Positions 9,242-20,694 of a stretch of DNA of 64,000 nucleotides are shown here, in pieces; position 1 is the stretch's first letter, and the number at the start of each line of letters is the position of its first letter. The notes under the pieces are model-generated. The model had not been told where the DNA came from. It saw only the letters and a list, made by a program, of their open reading frames with translations, and made no database searches. A program made the position numbers and the translations under genes. Source of the DNA: Platanthera guangdongensis (lineage: Eukaryota > Streptophyta > Magnoliopsida > Asparagales > Orchidaceae); contig CM077166.1 of assembly GCA_039583875.1 (NCBI GenBank), positions 89,526,564 through 89,590,563 on the forward strand. Reading direction: 5' to 3'.

Positions 9242-11530
9242 ATGGACGGGCTCAAGTTCACAGGCAAGATCCCAGTGTGCACCAGGCTCAACTTTCCTAT
9301 CTGGAAGGAAAGGATCAGGTTCTACATGGAAGCAGTTGATCCTCGACTCTTCATGATCGTGGAGGAGGGACCTTATGTCCCTACTAAGGTCTCCACCATA
9401 GATCCTACCAAGAAAGTGCCAAAGAAACTTTCTGAAATGGACAAGGATGAGATGGTGCTGGTTGGACTTGACAAGAAGGAGCAGAACATTCTGGTCAGCG
9501 CGGTCGATGACTCAATGATGCAGAACTTCTGCAATTGCATGACAGCAAAGGAGATCTGGCACTGCCTGATTATCCTAATGGAGGGCACTGATGAAGTGAG
9601 GGATGATCGGAGATCCCTTCTAAACCAGAAATATGAGGCCTTCAGACAAGGGCCTAAGGAAGAGATCGGAGTCACCTTCGAGAACTTCCTCAAGATTGTC
9701 AATGCCCTCAAATGATATGGAAGAGTGTTCACTGATGGTGAACTTAATGATAAATTCCTTAGGTCCCTTACTAAGGAATGAGACACAAAGATCTGCGCCA
9801 TCCGAGAGTTTGGCAGACTGGCTGAAACAGACCCACAAATTCTGTTTGGGAAGCTGATGTCCTATGAACTTCAACTGAACACCAGGAAAGCAGAAGAAGA
9901 AGCTGAGAAGGCTGCCACCAAAGAAAAGACTGTGGATCTAAAAGCCATTCACTCCAGAAAAGGCAAGGGTGCGGTTTCATACCGTGCCAGGAAAAAGGAT
10001 GAGGAGGAGGACTCCGAGCCATGCTCCTTCAGCTCAGAGCTGTCTGGGGAGGATTTCTCCCTCATCACCCGAGAATTCAAGAATTTCCTCAAGATGAGGA
10101 ATCAAAGAAAGAAAGACGGCTCCTCCTCCAGGCTTCAGAAGAAAAATTATTCTTCTGACAGGTATGCTTCTAAACCGAACAAACATCGCTCCTCTGATAT
10201 TATTTGTTTTGGATGCAATAAGCCAGGACACGTCATGGCCGACTGCTACCAAGGCAAGAGAGGAAAAGGGAAAGGAGAGGAGCACAAATCCTCTAGAGAT
10301 AAGAAGAAAGAGCGGAGCTACATCGCCAAAAGGCTAAAGACACTGAGTGAGTCTGATTCCTCAGACTCCAGTGATGATGAGGAAGCCTACTTTAGGCTGG
10401 TGGGTCGCTCCGACTCAGAAGGAGAATGCCCCCCATTTACTGGGAAGGTAAAAGCTCACACCCCTCTCTCCGGCTCTGAATCTGATCCTGAGTCTCAGGA
10501 TGATGACCCTGAGGATAGCCTTTCGGCCCGTGAAGCGGAGCTCCTCGAGAAGTATGAGCTTCTGCTCAACACTTTCGAGGAGTGCCGTAAGAGATTGAAG
10601 GCTGAGAAAAAGGAAGTGAAATTCCTTAAGGGTGAGAGTGTCTCCCTAAGGGAAGAGATCACCTGTTTGATTTCTCTCCGACAGGAGCACCTTGACCTGA
10701 CTTCAAAGCATTCAGAGTCTCTTAAGCTCCTTGATCTTAAGCAGGAGGAAGTCAACAAGTTGGAAAAACTTGCGGCAGAAAGGAAGATCGTCAAGAGCTT
10801 CTATATGCCAAAAACAGTTCTTCCAGTAGTTAAAACCTTCTCTGCTCAGGCCAAAGGAGCTGGCTTGGGGCATGTAGGGGTATCTGGTTCCTCATCCAGG
10901 AGAAATAGGAACCAGAGGAAGAATAAGGCTGCCAAGAAGGCCTCTGCTGCTGAAAAGGGAAAGGCTCCGCTCAGTCCTGTTGCGTTCAGAAAGCATAGCT
11001 TTCCTTGCAACCAACATGACTTTGAATCAACCTTTGGTCATCATTTCCGGCCCTCGATTGCAAAGCCAAAGAGCCGATATGATGGTTGGACCTTTCCCCG
11101 GAACTTCGATGAGAGTGCCTTCAAGGCACCTTATGAGGAAATCCACATGGGAAATTATGGTCAATTCTCTAGCGGCCATAATGGAAAGAAGGCACCAAGA
11201 GTCAAGCCTGTTATACTGACGAAACAGAAGGTGAAGAAGTCATGTGACTGCAATCACTATGAGGCCTCCACCTCCAGATCCAAGGCCCCAGCTGTACCCA
11301 CCATTCCCAGGGAAAAGCAGGAGCCTAGGAAGAGGTACAACAGATTTGACTGTTGGTGTTGTGGCAAAGTCGATCACTTTGCCGTGGATTGTTGGTTTAA
11401 TCCGAGGTATAATGAGACTCCCTATGTTAGCTATGCGAGGCCGACCACTCGTAAGGTTAACCAACCAAGGGGGAGTATGCTAACCAAGAATCTAGGACCC
11501 AAGTTCGATTGGGTTCCTAAGGGAAATTAA
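9242..11530 (+). pseudogene. E2 gag, two in-frame TGA codons
   Basis: The frame runs from ATG 9242 to TAA 11528-11530, broken by TGA at 9713-9715 and 9779-9781. Both read as lost tryptophans (TGG to TGA), because the frame continues without shift on the far side. The N-terminal part is copia gag (FPIWKERIRFYMEAVDP). A CCHC knuckle CFGCNKPGHVMADC lies at 10205-10246. A Glu/Lys/Leu-rich coiled coil occupies about 10520-10800. A second CCHC knuckle CWCCGKVDHFAVDC lies at 11351-11392. The length, over 750 codons, is large for copia and normal for SIRE-type gag. Upstream in-frame ATGs lie before the LTR end, so 9242 is the better start. Confidence 0.88.
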
Positions 11531-11537
11531 TTTTGTT

Positions 11538-11975
11538 TTGCAGGAATGTCCAAAGGCCACCAAAACGCCAATCTGGTACTTGTACAGTGGATGCTCCCGG
11601 CACATGACTGGGACAAGAAGCTTGCTGCGTGATTACACTCCAGTCGAGAATGGACCCAAAGTCATCTTTGGAGGGTCATATCGAGGAGTCACCAGAGGTT
11701 ACGGTATGATTTCCAACGGTATAATCTCTATCACCGACGTGGCTTATGTTGAAGGGTTAAACCATAACCTGATCAGTGTAAGTCAGTTATGTGACAAAGG
11801 TTATGACGTTAAGTTCTGCAAGGATAAATTTCTGATAATTTCACGTACCTCTTCTGAGACGGTATTATCAGGCATTAGGAGCAGAAATATCTTCTGCTTA
11901 AATTTTCTCAGTTTAGATTCATCTACCCCCGTATGCCTTGTGGCAACAGGCAGTGCATCTCTTTGTGAACAATGA
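11538..11975 (+). pseudogene. E2 protease and start of GAG-pre-integrase
   Basis: This frame differs from that of gag, so gag and pol are separated by the gag stop and a frame change. The retroviral-type aspartic protease motif reads WYLYSGCSRHMTG: the catalytic Asp of D-S-G is Tyr (TAC, 11583-11585), so the protease should be dead. The product would normally cut the Gag-Pol polyprotein. It ends at TGA 11973-11975, at the position of the conserved Trp that starts the WHxRLGH-type integrase zinc region, and the same frame then continues. Confidence 0.85.
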
Positions 11976-11984
11976 CATAAGAGA

Positions 11985-13826
11985 TTGGCACATATTAATT
12001 TCAAAACAATTAGTATGTTGTTTTCTAAAAACGTAGTAAGGGATGCTCCCGTTATCAAGTGCATTAAAGATAGCCCCTGTCCTGCATGCCAGATGGGCAA
12101 ACAGACTCGGGCTACCTTTAAGAGCATTGCAGACAAAGACTCTTCCCGATGTCTTTACCTTCTACATATGGACTTGTTTGGTCCAATGCAAGTTCATAAC
12201 TTGGGAGGCAAGTCCTATGCGCTAGTGATAGTTGATGATCATTCTCGGTTTACATGGGTGTTCTTCTTAAAACGAAAGTCGGATACGTTTGACATCTTCA
12301 CTAGTTTTGTCAAGCAGGTTCAGAACGAAGTTAACTGCCCAGTGGTCAAAATCAGAAGTGACCATGGAACAGAATTCGAATCTAGTGCTATGACAGAGTT
12401 TTGTGAAAAACAAGGTATCTTTCATGAGTTTTCCTCCCCGTGCACTCCTCAGCAAAATGGAGTTGCGGAGAGGAGAAATAGAACTCTCATTGAAGCCTGC
12501 ACGGCAATGTTGAAAGATGCTTCTCTCCCAGAATACTTCTGGGCAGAGGCTGTCAATACAGCTTGTCATGTACAAAATCGGGCATTGATCAACAAGCATC
12601 ATCGTAAGACGCCTTATGAGCTACTGAGAGGCAGGAAACCAACCATGTCCTACTTGAGGATCTTTGGTTGCAGATGCTATATACTGAATAATGGGAAGTA
12701 CCCGTGTACTAAATTTGGTGAAAAATGCTTCGAAGGCATATTCATGGGCTATAGTTCCCACAGTCGGGCATATAGGGTCTTCAATAAGAAAACCCTAGTG
12801 GTAGAAGAATCAATTAATGTTGTATTTGATGAAGGAAGTTTGCTTAACAGCAATTCTTCCAGTGGTATTCTTGAAGATGCAGGTGCACGACTTGAACAGC
12901 TGGATCTCGATGAGACCGCTAAAGATGAAACTCCTAAGTATGTCAAAGTTTCCACCTCCACGTCATCTGGGAATGTTGAAGATCAAAATGGAACAAATCT
13001 CCTAGAAGAAGGAGAACCTCAAGAAGTAGTCGAAGCTCCAGACGCCAGACTTCTAGAGCTCCGGCACGTGAGGGATCATCCTAGAGATCAGATCATCGGA
13101 GATCCTCGTGTCGGTGTCAGAACTCGAAGAGGTACTATTAACGAAATTTTGCATCTTAGCTTCCTGTCACAGGTTGAGCCAAAGAAGTTCGACGAGGCGA
13201 ATAAAGATGAGGCATGGATTCTGGCCATGCAAGATGAACTACATCAATTCGAACGTTGCAACGTTTGGATGCTGGTTCCCAGACCACACAAGCAGAATGT
13301 GATTGACACCAAGTGGATCTTCAAAAACAAACTGGATGAACATGGTGTCATCATAACGAACAAGGCCAGGCTGGTGGCTCAAGGTTACAGACAGGAGGAG
13401 GGGATTGACTTCGACCAGACCTTTGCACCAGTGGCAAGGCTCGAGGCAATCAGATTATTCCTGGCGTACGCTTCGCACAAAGGATTCACAGTCTATCAAA
13501 TGGATGTGAATTCAGCATTCTTGAACGGAGACCTGAAAGAGGAAGTATATGTCGCTCAACCCCCAGGTTTTGTCAATCCTACTTATCCCAATCATGTATA
13601 TTTTCTTAATAAAGCTTTATATGGTTTAAAACAAGCTCCACGAGCTTGGTATGAGACTTTATCTAGTTTTCTTCTTGACAACAAGTTTTCTAGAGGTAAA
13701 ATAGATAAGACATTGTTTCTCAGGGAAGTCAAAGGCAAGATTTTGCTGGTGCAAATCTATGTCGATGACATAATATTCGGCTCAACGGACAACAATCTTT
13801 GCAAAAAGTTTTCCAAACTTATGTAG
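11985..13826 (+). pseudogene. E2 integrase and N-terminal reverse transcriptase
   Basis: Integrase zinc region (HKRLAHI ... CPACQ) is followed by the catalytic core with all three acidic residues in place: [18 protein letters not shown] and [13 protein letters not shown]. The RT follows: [36 protein letters not shown] and the active-site box [10 protein letters not shown]. The frame is lost just after YVDD (KKFSKLM then stop), where a one-base change moves the coding frame to that of 13799-14704. In the cell, integrase would insert the cDNA and RT would copy genomic RNA. Confidence 0.9.
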
Positions 13827-14704
13827 GAAAGTTTGAAATGAGCAGTATGGGAGAGCTAAAGTATTTCTTGGGACTTCAAGTGAAACAGTCTGAGGATGGA
13901 ATCTTCATCTCTCAGACGAAGTTCACAAATGAACTCCTCAAGAAATTCGGCATGGAGAGTGCAACCTCTATGAGGACTCCAATGGGATCCACTATGTCTC
14001 TGGATAAGGATGAGAAAGGTAAACCTTTCGATGAAACCAAATACAGAAGCATCATTGGATCCCTGCTCTACCTTACTACCAGTAGACCGGATATCATGTT
14101 CTCCACATGTGTCTGTGCCAGATATCAGGTGAACACTAAGGAATCTCACTATGTCACTGCAAAGCGAATTCTAAGATACCTTAAAGGTACTCCCAATCTT
14201 GGCTTGTGGTACACGAGAAACAATGATGTCGAGCTAATAGGTTTTTCAGATGCTGATTTTGCAGGGAGTAGGGATGACAGGAAAAGCACTTCCGGGACGT
14301 GTCAATTCCTCAGAAGAAGGCTTATCTCATGGAACAGCAAGAAGCAGAATTGTGTAGCTACCTCCACAGCAGAGTCTGAGTACATCTCGGCAGGCAGCTG
14401 TTGCGCACAACTCCTATGGATCAGAAACCAGTTAGCCGACTACGACCTTCAGTTCAAGGAAGTACCAATGTACTGCGACTCCTCCAGTGCAATTGCAATT
14501 GCCAACAATCCGGTATCGCACAGCAGAACGAAGCATATTGAAGTGCGCTACCACTTCATTCGGGAGCACGTGGAGAACAAGGACATCTCTCTCTGTTATG
14601 TCCCCACGGACAAGCAGATTGCAGACATTTTCACAAAGCCCTTAGACGAAGCCAAGTTTAGTCTTTTCAAAACTGAATTGGGGATGCTAAACTATGAGGA
14701 ATGA
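13799..14704 (+). pseudogene. E2 C-terminal RT and RNase H
   Basis: Continues the polyprotein after the frameshift: GKFEMSSMGELKYFLGLQ, then the RNase H region SDADFAGSRDDRKSTSG, SKKQNCVATSTAESEY, CDSSSAIAIANNP, RTKHIEVRYHFIRE and the C-terminal IADIFTKPL. The stop at 14702-14704 is the natural pol end. Confidence 0.9.
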
Positions 14705-15003
14705 AGACTACAGATGCTCCATGCTCGTGCAACTAGGGGGGGCTTTGCCAGGAACTCCAGGGTGAGCACAGGTGCAAGAACTGAGGGGAGCAAGGGGTCA
14801 AATGCTACAGACCCCGATTTGCAGAAGCCGAAAAGGGGGAGATTACCCTCTCGGCTAAGGCTAAGGTGGCTCCCAGTTTCCTCTCAAATTGGTCTTGGTA
14901 ATGAATATCTCTCTCAACTTAATTTCATGGTTATGATTTTCATTCCCATATGCCTTATTCACCTTAGCTTATAGGGTTCAGGCTTCTTCAAATAGGGGGA
15001 GAT
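14705..15003 (+). other. E2 3' untranslated region with two purine tracts
   Basis: Non-coding. A purine tract CGAAAAGGGGGAGATT lies at 14829-14844, and a second, AAATAGGGGGAGAT, ends at 15003 directly before the 3' LTR and is the functional polypurine tract by position. A duplicated tract is typical of SIRE-type elements. A small open frame at 14714-14974 has no recognisable domain and I do not call it an env-like gene. Confidence 0.7.
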
Positions 15004-15340
15004 TGTTGGGTATTGTATCCACAACGTACCTGATTTGAAGAAGCCCCTGAACAAGCTAAGGTAAATAGACAATGTATTTGATAAAATATTTCAAGTTATG
15101 CTTGCAGTTTTTCCACGCTAAGTGCACACCAATATCAGGGTGCAGTAGGTCAATATACACGGGTCTGCACGACGTAATCCCTCGTTGAGCAGATCAGTGT
15201 GTTGGCCTACATGTACTCTGTCTATTGGAGTGTACTTATTTTCAAGTACAGGGCCGTGATCATGCAAGAGCAGACAAGGAGCAAGGATTGGTCAAAGAGC
15301 AGTTCCTGGGCGGATAGACGAAAAATCGTCTAAGTGCTAA

Positions 15341-15531
15341 TCGTCGAGAATCACTAGCTGATTCTCGCCGTCTCCTTTCGGCAAAAACAGTGCGTGCAAC
15401 CAAGTCAACTTCGACGAGAATCATCTTTGATTCTCACCGAATCATCGAGAATCATCTTTGATTCTCGCCGAATCGTCGAGAATCATCTTTGATTCTCGAC
15501 GATTCGACGAGACTCACCTTCGATTCTCGCC
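15341..15531 (+). repeat. Hairpin array in the 3' LTR of E2
   Basis: The same GAGAATCA-N4-TGATTCTC motif as 7857-8158, lacking about 108 bp of the leftmost units. Confidence 0.8.
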
Positions 15532-15654
15532 GATTTTTACTTGGGTGAATTCTGGCTCCCGCTGGACCGGACTCTACCGCGGGCGCTGTTTTAAACCGGG
15601 GTTAGGGTTTCTTCAGGTGGGACCCTTAACGGTTATAATGGAGTATTTCCACCG

Positions 15655-15662
15655 TATAAATA
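15655..15662 (+). promoter_or_regulatory. LTR TATA box of E2 (3' copy)
   Basis: TATAAATA, same context as 8278-8285. Confidence 0.6.
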
Positions 15663-16779
15663 TACGCGTATTTTGAACAGAAAAGAAACACAGAAAAAGA
15701 CGAAGCACAGCAGCCGACCTTGACCTAAATCGCGATACTGCTCCGCCGCCACCGTCGCCGCTCGCGCTAGTTGGTCGCCGCTTTTGATCGAGATTCTTCC
15801 AGATCTTCCGGCGACAGAAGCTTAGCCTAGCATAGCGTCTCACGCGTCTATCCAGAGATCTCTTGTCTCTTGATTTGTTGATCGGGAAAATCTTCCCCAT
15901 CCGAATCGATCGAGACGATTGATCCTAGTGTGACCGTTGGAAGACCTTGCTAGCTTTGCTATGAAGACTGGATCTCCAAAGTACAGTAGCCGGACACCGT
16001 TGTCGCCGCCGATCCCGAGAACCAAGCCGCCGCTCTTCCTACCGCTGCCGGTTTCGGGGAGATTCTCTCCAAGTGAGATCTAGGGTTGTGGACTATTCGT
16101 GACTTCTTGAACACGTCATCAAACGAAGAGGGACACCTTAGTCTCCGAAAGTAGTTTGTATCTCTTGTACATTCTAGTTTTACTTTTGTTGTAAATGAAC
16201 GTTGGTTCCTAGTTGTAAGGGTTGGGTGCAACCCGTGTTGTGGGAGTGTTGACTCCTAGGTGTGGAAGGGTTCCTTCCGATAGTGTAAGGATTGGATTTC
16301 AATCCTGTTGGTGAAGAGACCGAGTCATCCCTTGTTGGGAGATAAGTCGAAGGGGGAAAGTGGATGTACCCAAATCGGGGAACCACTATAAATTGCTTGT
16401 GTACTCTATTTGCTGTGCTGTTTTATTTTCGTGTGCAGGTAGAATTTTAATTTCGCAAAAATGCTGCACGTCACCTATCCCCCCCCCCCCATAGGTGAAG
16501 GTAGTTGACACTAGGTGGGCTTTCACCTAAACATCTCAAAAAAGGACTGCGGTGGTTGCCATATTGTGCAACACAACCCAACACCTCAAAAATGAGACCC
16601 AAACATGCCCGGTTGTAATGATTCACGAAACTAAACCAACCCCATATATCCAAATACCCATAAACCCAAACTCAACAAATTCAGTAGAAAACTGACGAAC
16701 CTGGCTTGGCAAGACTAAGCCTTAGTGATACACATCAAATCAGTGAATGGATACAAAGCTAAGGAAAAAAGCATCGAGT

Positions 16780-17460
16780 ACACTCGACGCCTCATTGAGT
16801 GCAGTCGATGCACTCGAAGCCATAACAAAGCACACTCAATGCTTAAACACAACAGCAAGAACAGACGATGGTGTTGAGTGAGTTCAGCTCACTCAATGTT
16901 TAAGCACAACAGCAAGAATTAGGCGATGTCGTTGAGTGAGTTTAGCTCACTCAATGCTTCAACACTTAGCTGCCAAAAATAGATGACGACGTTGAGTGAG
17001 TTTAGCTAACTCAACGCTGTCGACGCTATAACACTTAGATTTGCAGAGACAAAGCGACGACATTGAGTGGGTTCAGCTGACTCAATGATGTCGATGCTTT
17101 ATACTTGTCGAAAAACGTGATGGCGTTGAGTTAGTTATGCTCACACAATGCTGTCAACGCTGTTACACAGACTCTAAGATTTCCTGATGGCGTTGAGTGT
17201 ATACAACACACTAAATGCCACGTTGAGTGTATGAAACACACTCAACTCCTTCTGATTTAGTGTCAAATTCTGATGGCGTTGAGTGTATGCAACACACTCA
17301 ACGCACTCAAAACTTTTACACTTAGCGTTGCAGACCTCATAGCAAGGCGTTGAGTGCATTCATCAAACTCAATACCGTGTTGAGTGAACTCGACGCACTA
17401 AAATCTTTTGGACTTAGGCTTGAAACTGGATTCAATATTATGGATACACTCAACGCCTAA
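16780..17460. repeat. Degenerate array of GTTGAGTG/CACTCAAC hairpins
   Basis: About ten imperfect units, roughly 50-70 bp apart. Each carries an inverted pair such as GTTGAGTGAGTT-TAG-CTCACTCAA, separated by A-rich spacers with CGATG/CGACG. More copies lie at about 18303-18400. Confidence 0.8.
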
Positions 17461-18108
17461 GGGCTATACTCAAATCCTAGGGTTACACTCAGCGAATCTA
17501 CTCTCTTCGATGAATTGGCACATTTCGACAAACTGAGTTCGACAATTTGCGATTTATTCGGCGAACTCTGACCTCTCCAAACCGTCAACTACACAATGAA
17601 ACTAGAACAATGAGTCATATACTTATTTTGAACATGGCCAGAAAAATTACACAATAAAGCTGATCGGCAAAAGGCCGGATCTAACCCTAATCCCAAAACT
17701 ACAACAACGGAAGAACAGTATGGAAAATATACAAGGAAAATACTAGCTTGTCAAGGGTAAGAAGTCACCACTTTCCTAATTCGCCGAAACCAGCCACGTA
17801 AATGCACCTCCTCAAACATATGTCTGCAACAACACCTAAGAAAAACATCCTGAAACTTTTTAGGATGAAAAAGGGTCAAAACCGCATACCTAGACCTCTA
17901 AAAATCCAAGAAACTGGAAAATCTTATCGTATAAAAGTAGATCTAGGAGAAATCTACCTGGATCTACTCTCTAAAGAAGAAATCAAGCACCAAAACTCCA
18001 GAAATTGGCAGCCGAAAGCATGTGGAAGTCCGCCGCTCTCGTTCTACCGCAACAAGCCGACGGTTTCACGAGGGAGATAAGTGAATAGGGTTTGAAGCTA
18101 TGGGTTTC

Positions 18109-18116
18109 TATTTATA
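18109..18116 (-). promoter_or_regulatory. Minus-strand TATA box of element X
   Basis: Plus-strand TATTTATA reads TATAAATA on the minus strand and is followed there by a leader with no long open frame. It gives the orientation of X, in agreement with the primer site at 291-309. Confidence 0.5.
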
Positions 18117-18442
18117 CTACCTTATCCGATTATTTTAATATAGAATATCATAATTAATTAAATAAAACATCAAAACGACCCGAAAACCAAACTTACCCGA
18201 AATTTAACGAAAATAACACCGTAGCTAAATACCGATGCAACGAACTCAACAGTACAACCCCACCTGTGCGAGCCTACGGGGCTATAAATATCTTAACGCC
18301 AAGAAAGTAGTGTTGAGTGTCTGAGCTTCACTCAACGCGAAGGAAAGAGGTGTCGGGTGAACAAGCCTCACTCAATGCCGAGATCAAAAGGTGCAGAGTG
18401 AGTGGACTCGATGCTAGGGGCTTCAGGAAGTGAAACATCACC

Positions 18443-19206
18443 AAGCAGGAGTACCTTGACTTTGATGATCACTACATCCTGGCGGGCTTCTCTGCACACC
18501 GACCCACAGCTGGCGAGGCAATCAACACTTTATTTGAGGATGAGCTCGAATTCCCCATTTCGCACTTCGAGGTGGGGTTGTGGTTCCATCTCTGGCCAGA
18601 GATTCTCCAAATCCTAAAGTATTATGGGGATGTCTCGGCCCAACTAAACCCGAATGCCATCACTATGATGGTGGCATTCGCTTGCTACCTCCGCCGAGAG
18701 TGAATAGAGTTTAACCTGATGGTCTTCAGGAAGCTCTTCATATACCGTGCTACCAATAACGGGGTCTCCTTCCTTACCGGCTCGCAATTCAAGGCCTGTG
18801 AGAGGGTTGACAAGAACCACAATTGGTTCTCGATGCTCGTCTTCATCAAGGGTGAGCTCAACAACATACCCTACTAACCTCGTTAGAGGAGCGAGGAGGT
18901 TAACCGACACCCAACGGTGACGGACATTGATGCCGAACTGCACAAGTTCTTCCTCAGCAAAGACTTCGAGGTCGCCTTCCTCCGAAGGGGCCTCGACTTG
19001 CTCCCCCCTGTTCTTCCCAATGAAGGTATAACTCTTTCACTTCTTTCCTTATTGGGCTCGCAAAAAATCCATTTTCTCTAACTCTTAAGTTATTCTGCAG
19101 GGGAGCGGCTTATCACCGAGCACCCGCCATTTAGGTACGCGGGACTTCACCCCGACCCACTCGTGCCCGAGAGGGCAGTCGTCGAGGCCTGCCGGAGCGA
19201 GTAGGG
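18443..19206 (+). pseudogene. Degenerate intron-containing transposon-type gene
   Basis: A single frame from about 18443 reads YLDFDDHYILAGFSAHRPT, then FPISHFEVGLWFHLWPEILQ, then QLNPNAITMMVAFACYLRR. This resembles the plant putative gypsy-type transposon domain (Pfam Transposase_28 type), which has a similar pattern around QLxPNA. In-frame stops are TGA 18701-18703 and two more near 18875-18885. The frame continues past these stops (DAELHKFFLSKDFEVAFLRR). It reaches a GT at 19026, and CAG at 19100 restores the frame (PNE-GERLITEHPP), suggesting a 75-bp intron. It ends at TAG near 19204. Domain assignment is from memory of the pattern and not certain. Confidence 0.45.
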
Positions 19207-19922
19207 TCTCGCCAGGCCATCATCCTGTAATAAATGACCTGACCACATTGGTGTTATCTCGCCTCGCCGTCCCCTGTCACCAAAGAAGATGAAGAAGGTG
19301 ATGGCGGTCTCTCAGGGGATACAACAACAAAAATAAAAAATATTAGCACACTGGAGACCATGCCGGAGAAGTCTCCAGACAAAGACCACAGCAGAGGCGA
19401 CTCGCCTGCTTCCCCCACTGTGGAGGAGCTCACGACCTGCGAGACGGGCTTTCCGAAGGACCACCGGAACTACAGTCTCGACGTGAAGACCAAGGACCTG
19501 CTCGACGACCCAATGGTACAATGAGACGAGCAGGCTCACCGAGTATCCATCTCCTCTCTCCTCCCCTCCTGGTCAGAGAGCCACCCTTCGAGCGGGCACG
19601 CCTATGCCCTAGGGTTCAATCTATGTGGTCGCGAGGATGTCATGCCCTATAATGACATGAGCCTCCAGCTGCTCTCCCCGCGCGTAGGATCTCGCACAAA
19701 TATCAACTCGTTGTAGCTTCCACCTTAGCTACAACCTGTCGAAGGCGGAGCAGGAGCGGGATGTCGCGAAGGACGATGTCGCTGACCTAGTGAAGCGGCT
19801 AGCAATCACCGAGAACATCATCAGCAACAACACCAGTGAGGTTGTAAGTATCTGCAGACCCCTTCTCCTTTTTACTTAGGTTTTCCAAAATTTCTTTCCT
19901 TACCTCTCTCGCCATATAGGAT
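19207..19922 (+). other. Downstream remnant, possible coiled-coil exon
   Basis: No long open frame. About 19731-19848 reads YNLSKAEQERDVAKDDVADL followed by VKRLAITENIISNN, a heptad-like coiled coil ending just before a GTAAGT donor. Coiled coils often follow the domain seen upstream in such transposon genes, so this may be a later exon. The left LTR of the unit A array begins at 19923; the five bases before it are AGGAT. Confidence 0.35.
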
Positions 19923-20109
19923 TGATAAGTCTTTATTTATAGTATTTTTTATATAGTTTTTATTTAATAAATAGCTATGTTTATTTCTAGTTTTTATTTA
20001 TTTTTAAATTAATCCTTTTGTTTTCTTACTTCAGGTAAATTTGGGCTGCCAATAGAAAATTGGAGCTTACAAGACTGACCAGGAGATGAAACAGAAGAAT
20101 CCTTGAGAA

Positions 20110-20680
20110 ATCACTTCTACACGCCCCTGTTACAGGCATGACCTTCAGGTCACATGCGTGACAGGTGGCCGTGACCCACAGAGAAGCCCAGAGAACGGGA
20201 CACATCAGTTTAAAACTACACGCCCCTGGTCACGGGGGTGACGTATAGGTCACAGGCGTGATTAGAAGGCGTGACCAAGGGGCTTAATTTGTCGAGCAAA
20301 GAACGTCGGACAGTCAAGTACACGCCCGTGACCCAAAGGTCGCGGGCGTGACCCAGGGCATGGCATGTACGTTTCCAGCCAGTAAATCAGCTGTTGCGCC
20401 AGAATTCTATTACAGCCTGACACGACCCTGGTCACGGGCGTAACCAGGGGGCATGATGCCTCCATTAACACCTGTTTACTCCCGCCGTTTTCAACTTCCA
20501 GCCATTATCTAGAAATAGAAATGGCACGCCGTAGGTCACGTTCGTGACTTAGGGGCATGACCCGTTATTTAATAGATCTTGGCGTTTTCTCCTCCAACAT
20601 TCCCGGGATTTCAAGACGGCGGTTCCGAGCCTGAAACGCCCTAGGTCACGGGCATGACCTAGGGTGTGACCTTCCATAAG
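20110..20680 (+). repeat. Palindrome array GGTCACG-GGCGTGACC in unit A LTR 1
   Basis: At least six imperfect copies of GGTCACGGGCGTGACC, usually preceded by CACGCCC. The array lies wholly upstream of the TATA box. Equivalent arrays lie at about 24410-24950, 29965-30530, 34280-34630 and 44875-45255 in LTRs 2-5. Confidence 0.85.
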
Positions 20681-20687
20681 TTTTTCC

Positions 20688-20694
20688 TATAAAT
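20688..20694 (+). promoter_or_regulatory. TATA box, unit A LTR 1
   Basis: TATAAAT in CCTATAAATTCCAG, directly after the palindrome array. Confidence 0.6.

Larger units (their letters stand above)
7519..16525 (+). mobile_element. E2: SIRE/Maximus-like Ty1/copia element
   Basis: A 9.0-kb insertion with LTRs of 1636 and 1522 bp that begin TGTTGGGTATTG and end in TTTCA. Flanking duplications are GCTAA (7514-7518) and CCTAA (16526-16530), one mismatch. Inside are an iMet primer site, a large gag with two CCHC knuckles and a coiled coil, protease, integrase, RT, RNase H, a non-coding stretch with two purine tracts, and the 3' LTR. Large size, long gag, duplicated purine tracts and the RT signature [10 protein letters not shown] point to the SIRE/Maximus lineage. 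The element is dead: three in-frame TGA codons, a gag-pol discontinuity, a lost protease Asp and a frameshift in RT. Confidence 0.92.
15004..16525 (+). repeat. 3' LTR of E2
   Basis: 1522 bp. Same order of parts as the 5' LTR, with a shorter hairpin array (15341-15531) and a C12 tract (16479-16490). It ends TTTCA, followed by CCTAA. Confidence 0.9.
312..18400 (-). mobile_element. LTR of minus-strand element X, split into three by E1 and E2
   Basis: The LTR edge at 312 (TGTCACAACCC on the plus strand) abuts a minus-strand tRNA-iMet primer site. The LTR sequence is then found in three pieces, 312-850, 6986-7518 and 16526 to about 18400, separated exactly by the target duplications of E1 and E2. 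A minus-strand TATA box lies at 18109-18116, so transcription would run right to left. The reconstructed length is close to 3 kb, long for an LTR and typical of some gypsy lineages. The distal edge near 18400 is a guess: no second LTR or duplication is visible. No coding region of X is in the window, so the superfamily is unknown. Confidence 0.5.
16526..18400 (-). other. Right segment of the LTR of element X
   Basis: Starts with the E2 duplication CCTAA. Contains the hairpin array at about 16780-17460, a minus-strand leader of about 650 bp, a minus-strand TATA box (18109-18116) and further hairpin copies at about 18300-18400. No gene is supported; the open frame at 17802-18080 lacks any domain. 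Confidence 0.5.

Noticed and set aside
14714..14974. Possible env-like gene of a SIRE-type element
   Set aside because: Only 86 codons, starts just after pol, no signal peptide followed by transmembrane pattern typical of such genes, and overlaps a purine tract.
17174..17359. Cys-rich peptide frame on the minus strand in the hairpin array of X
   Set aside because: Explained by the repeat; no conserved start or length.
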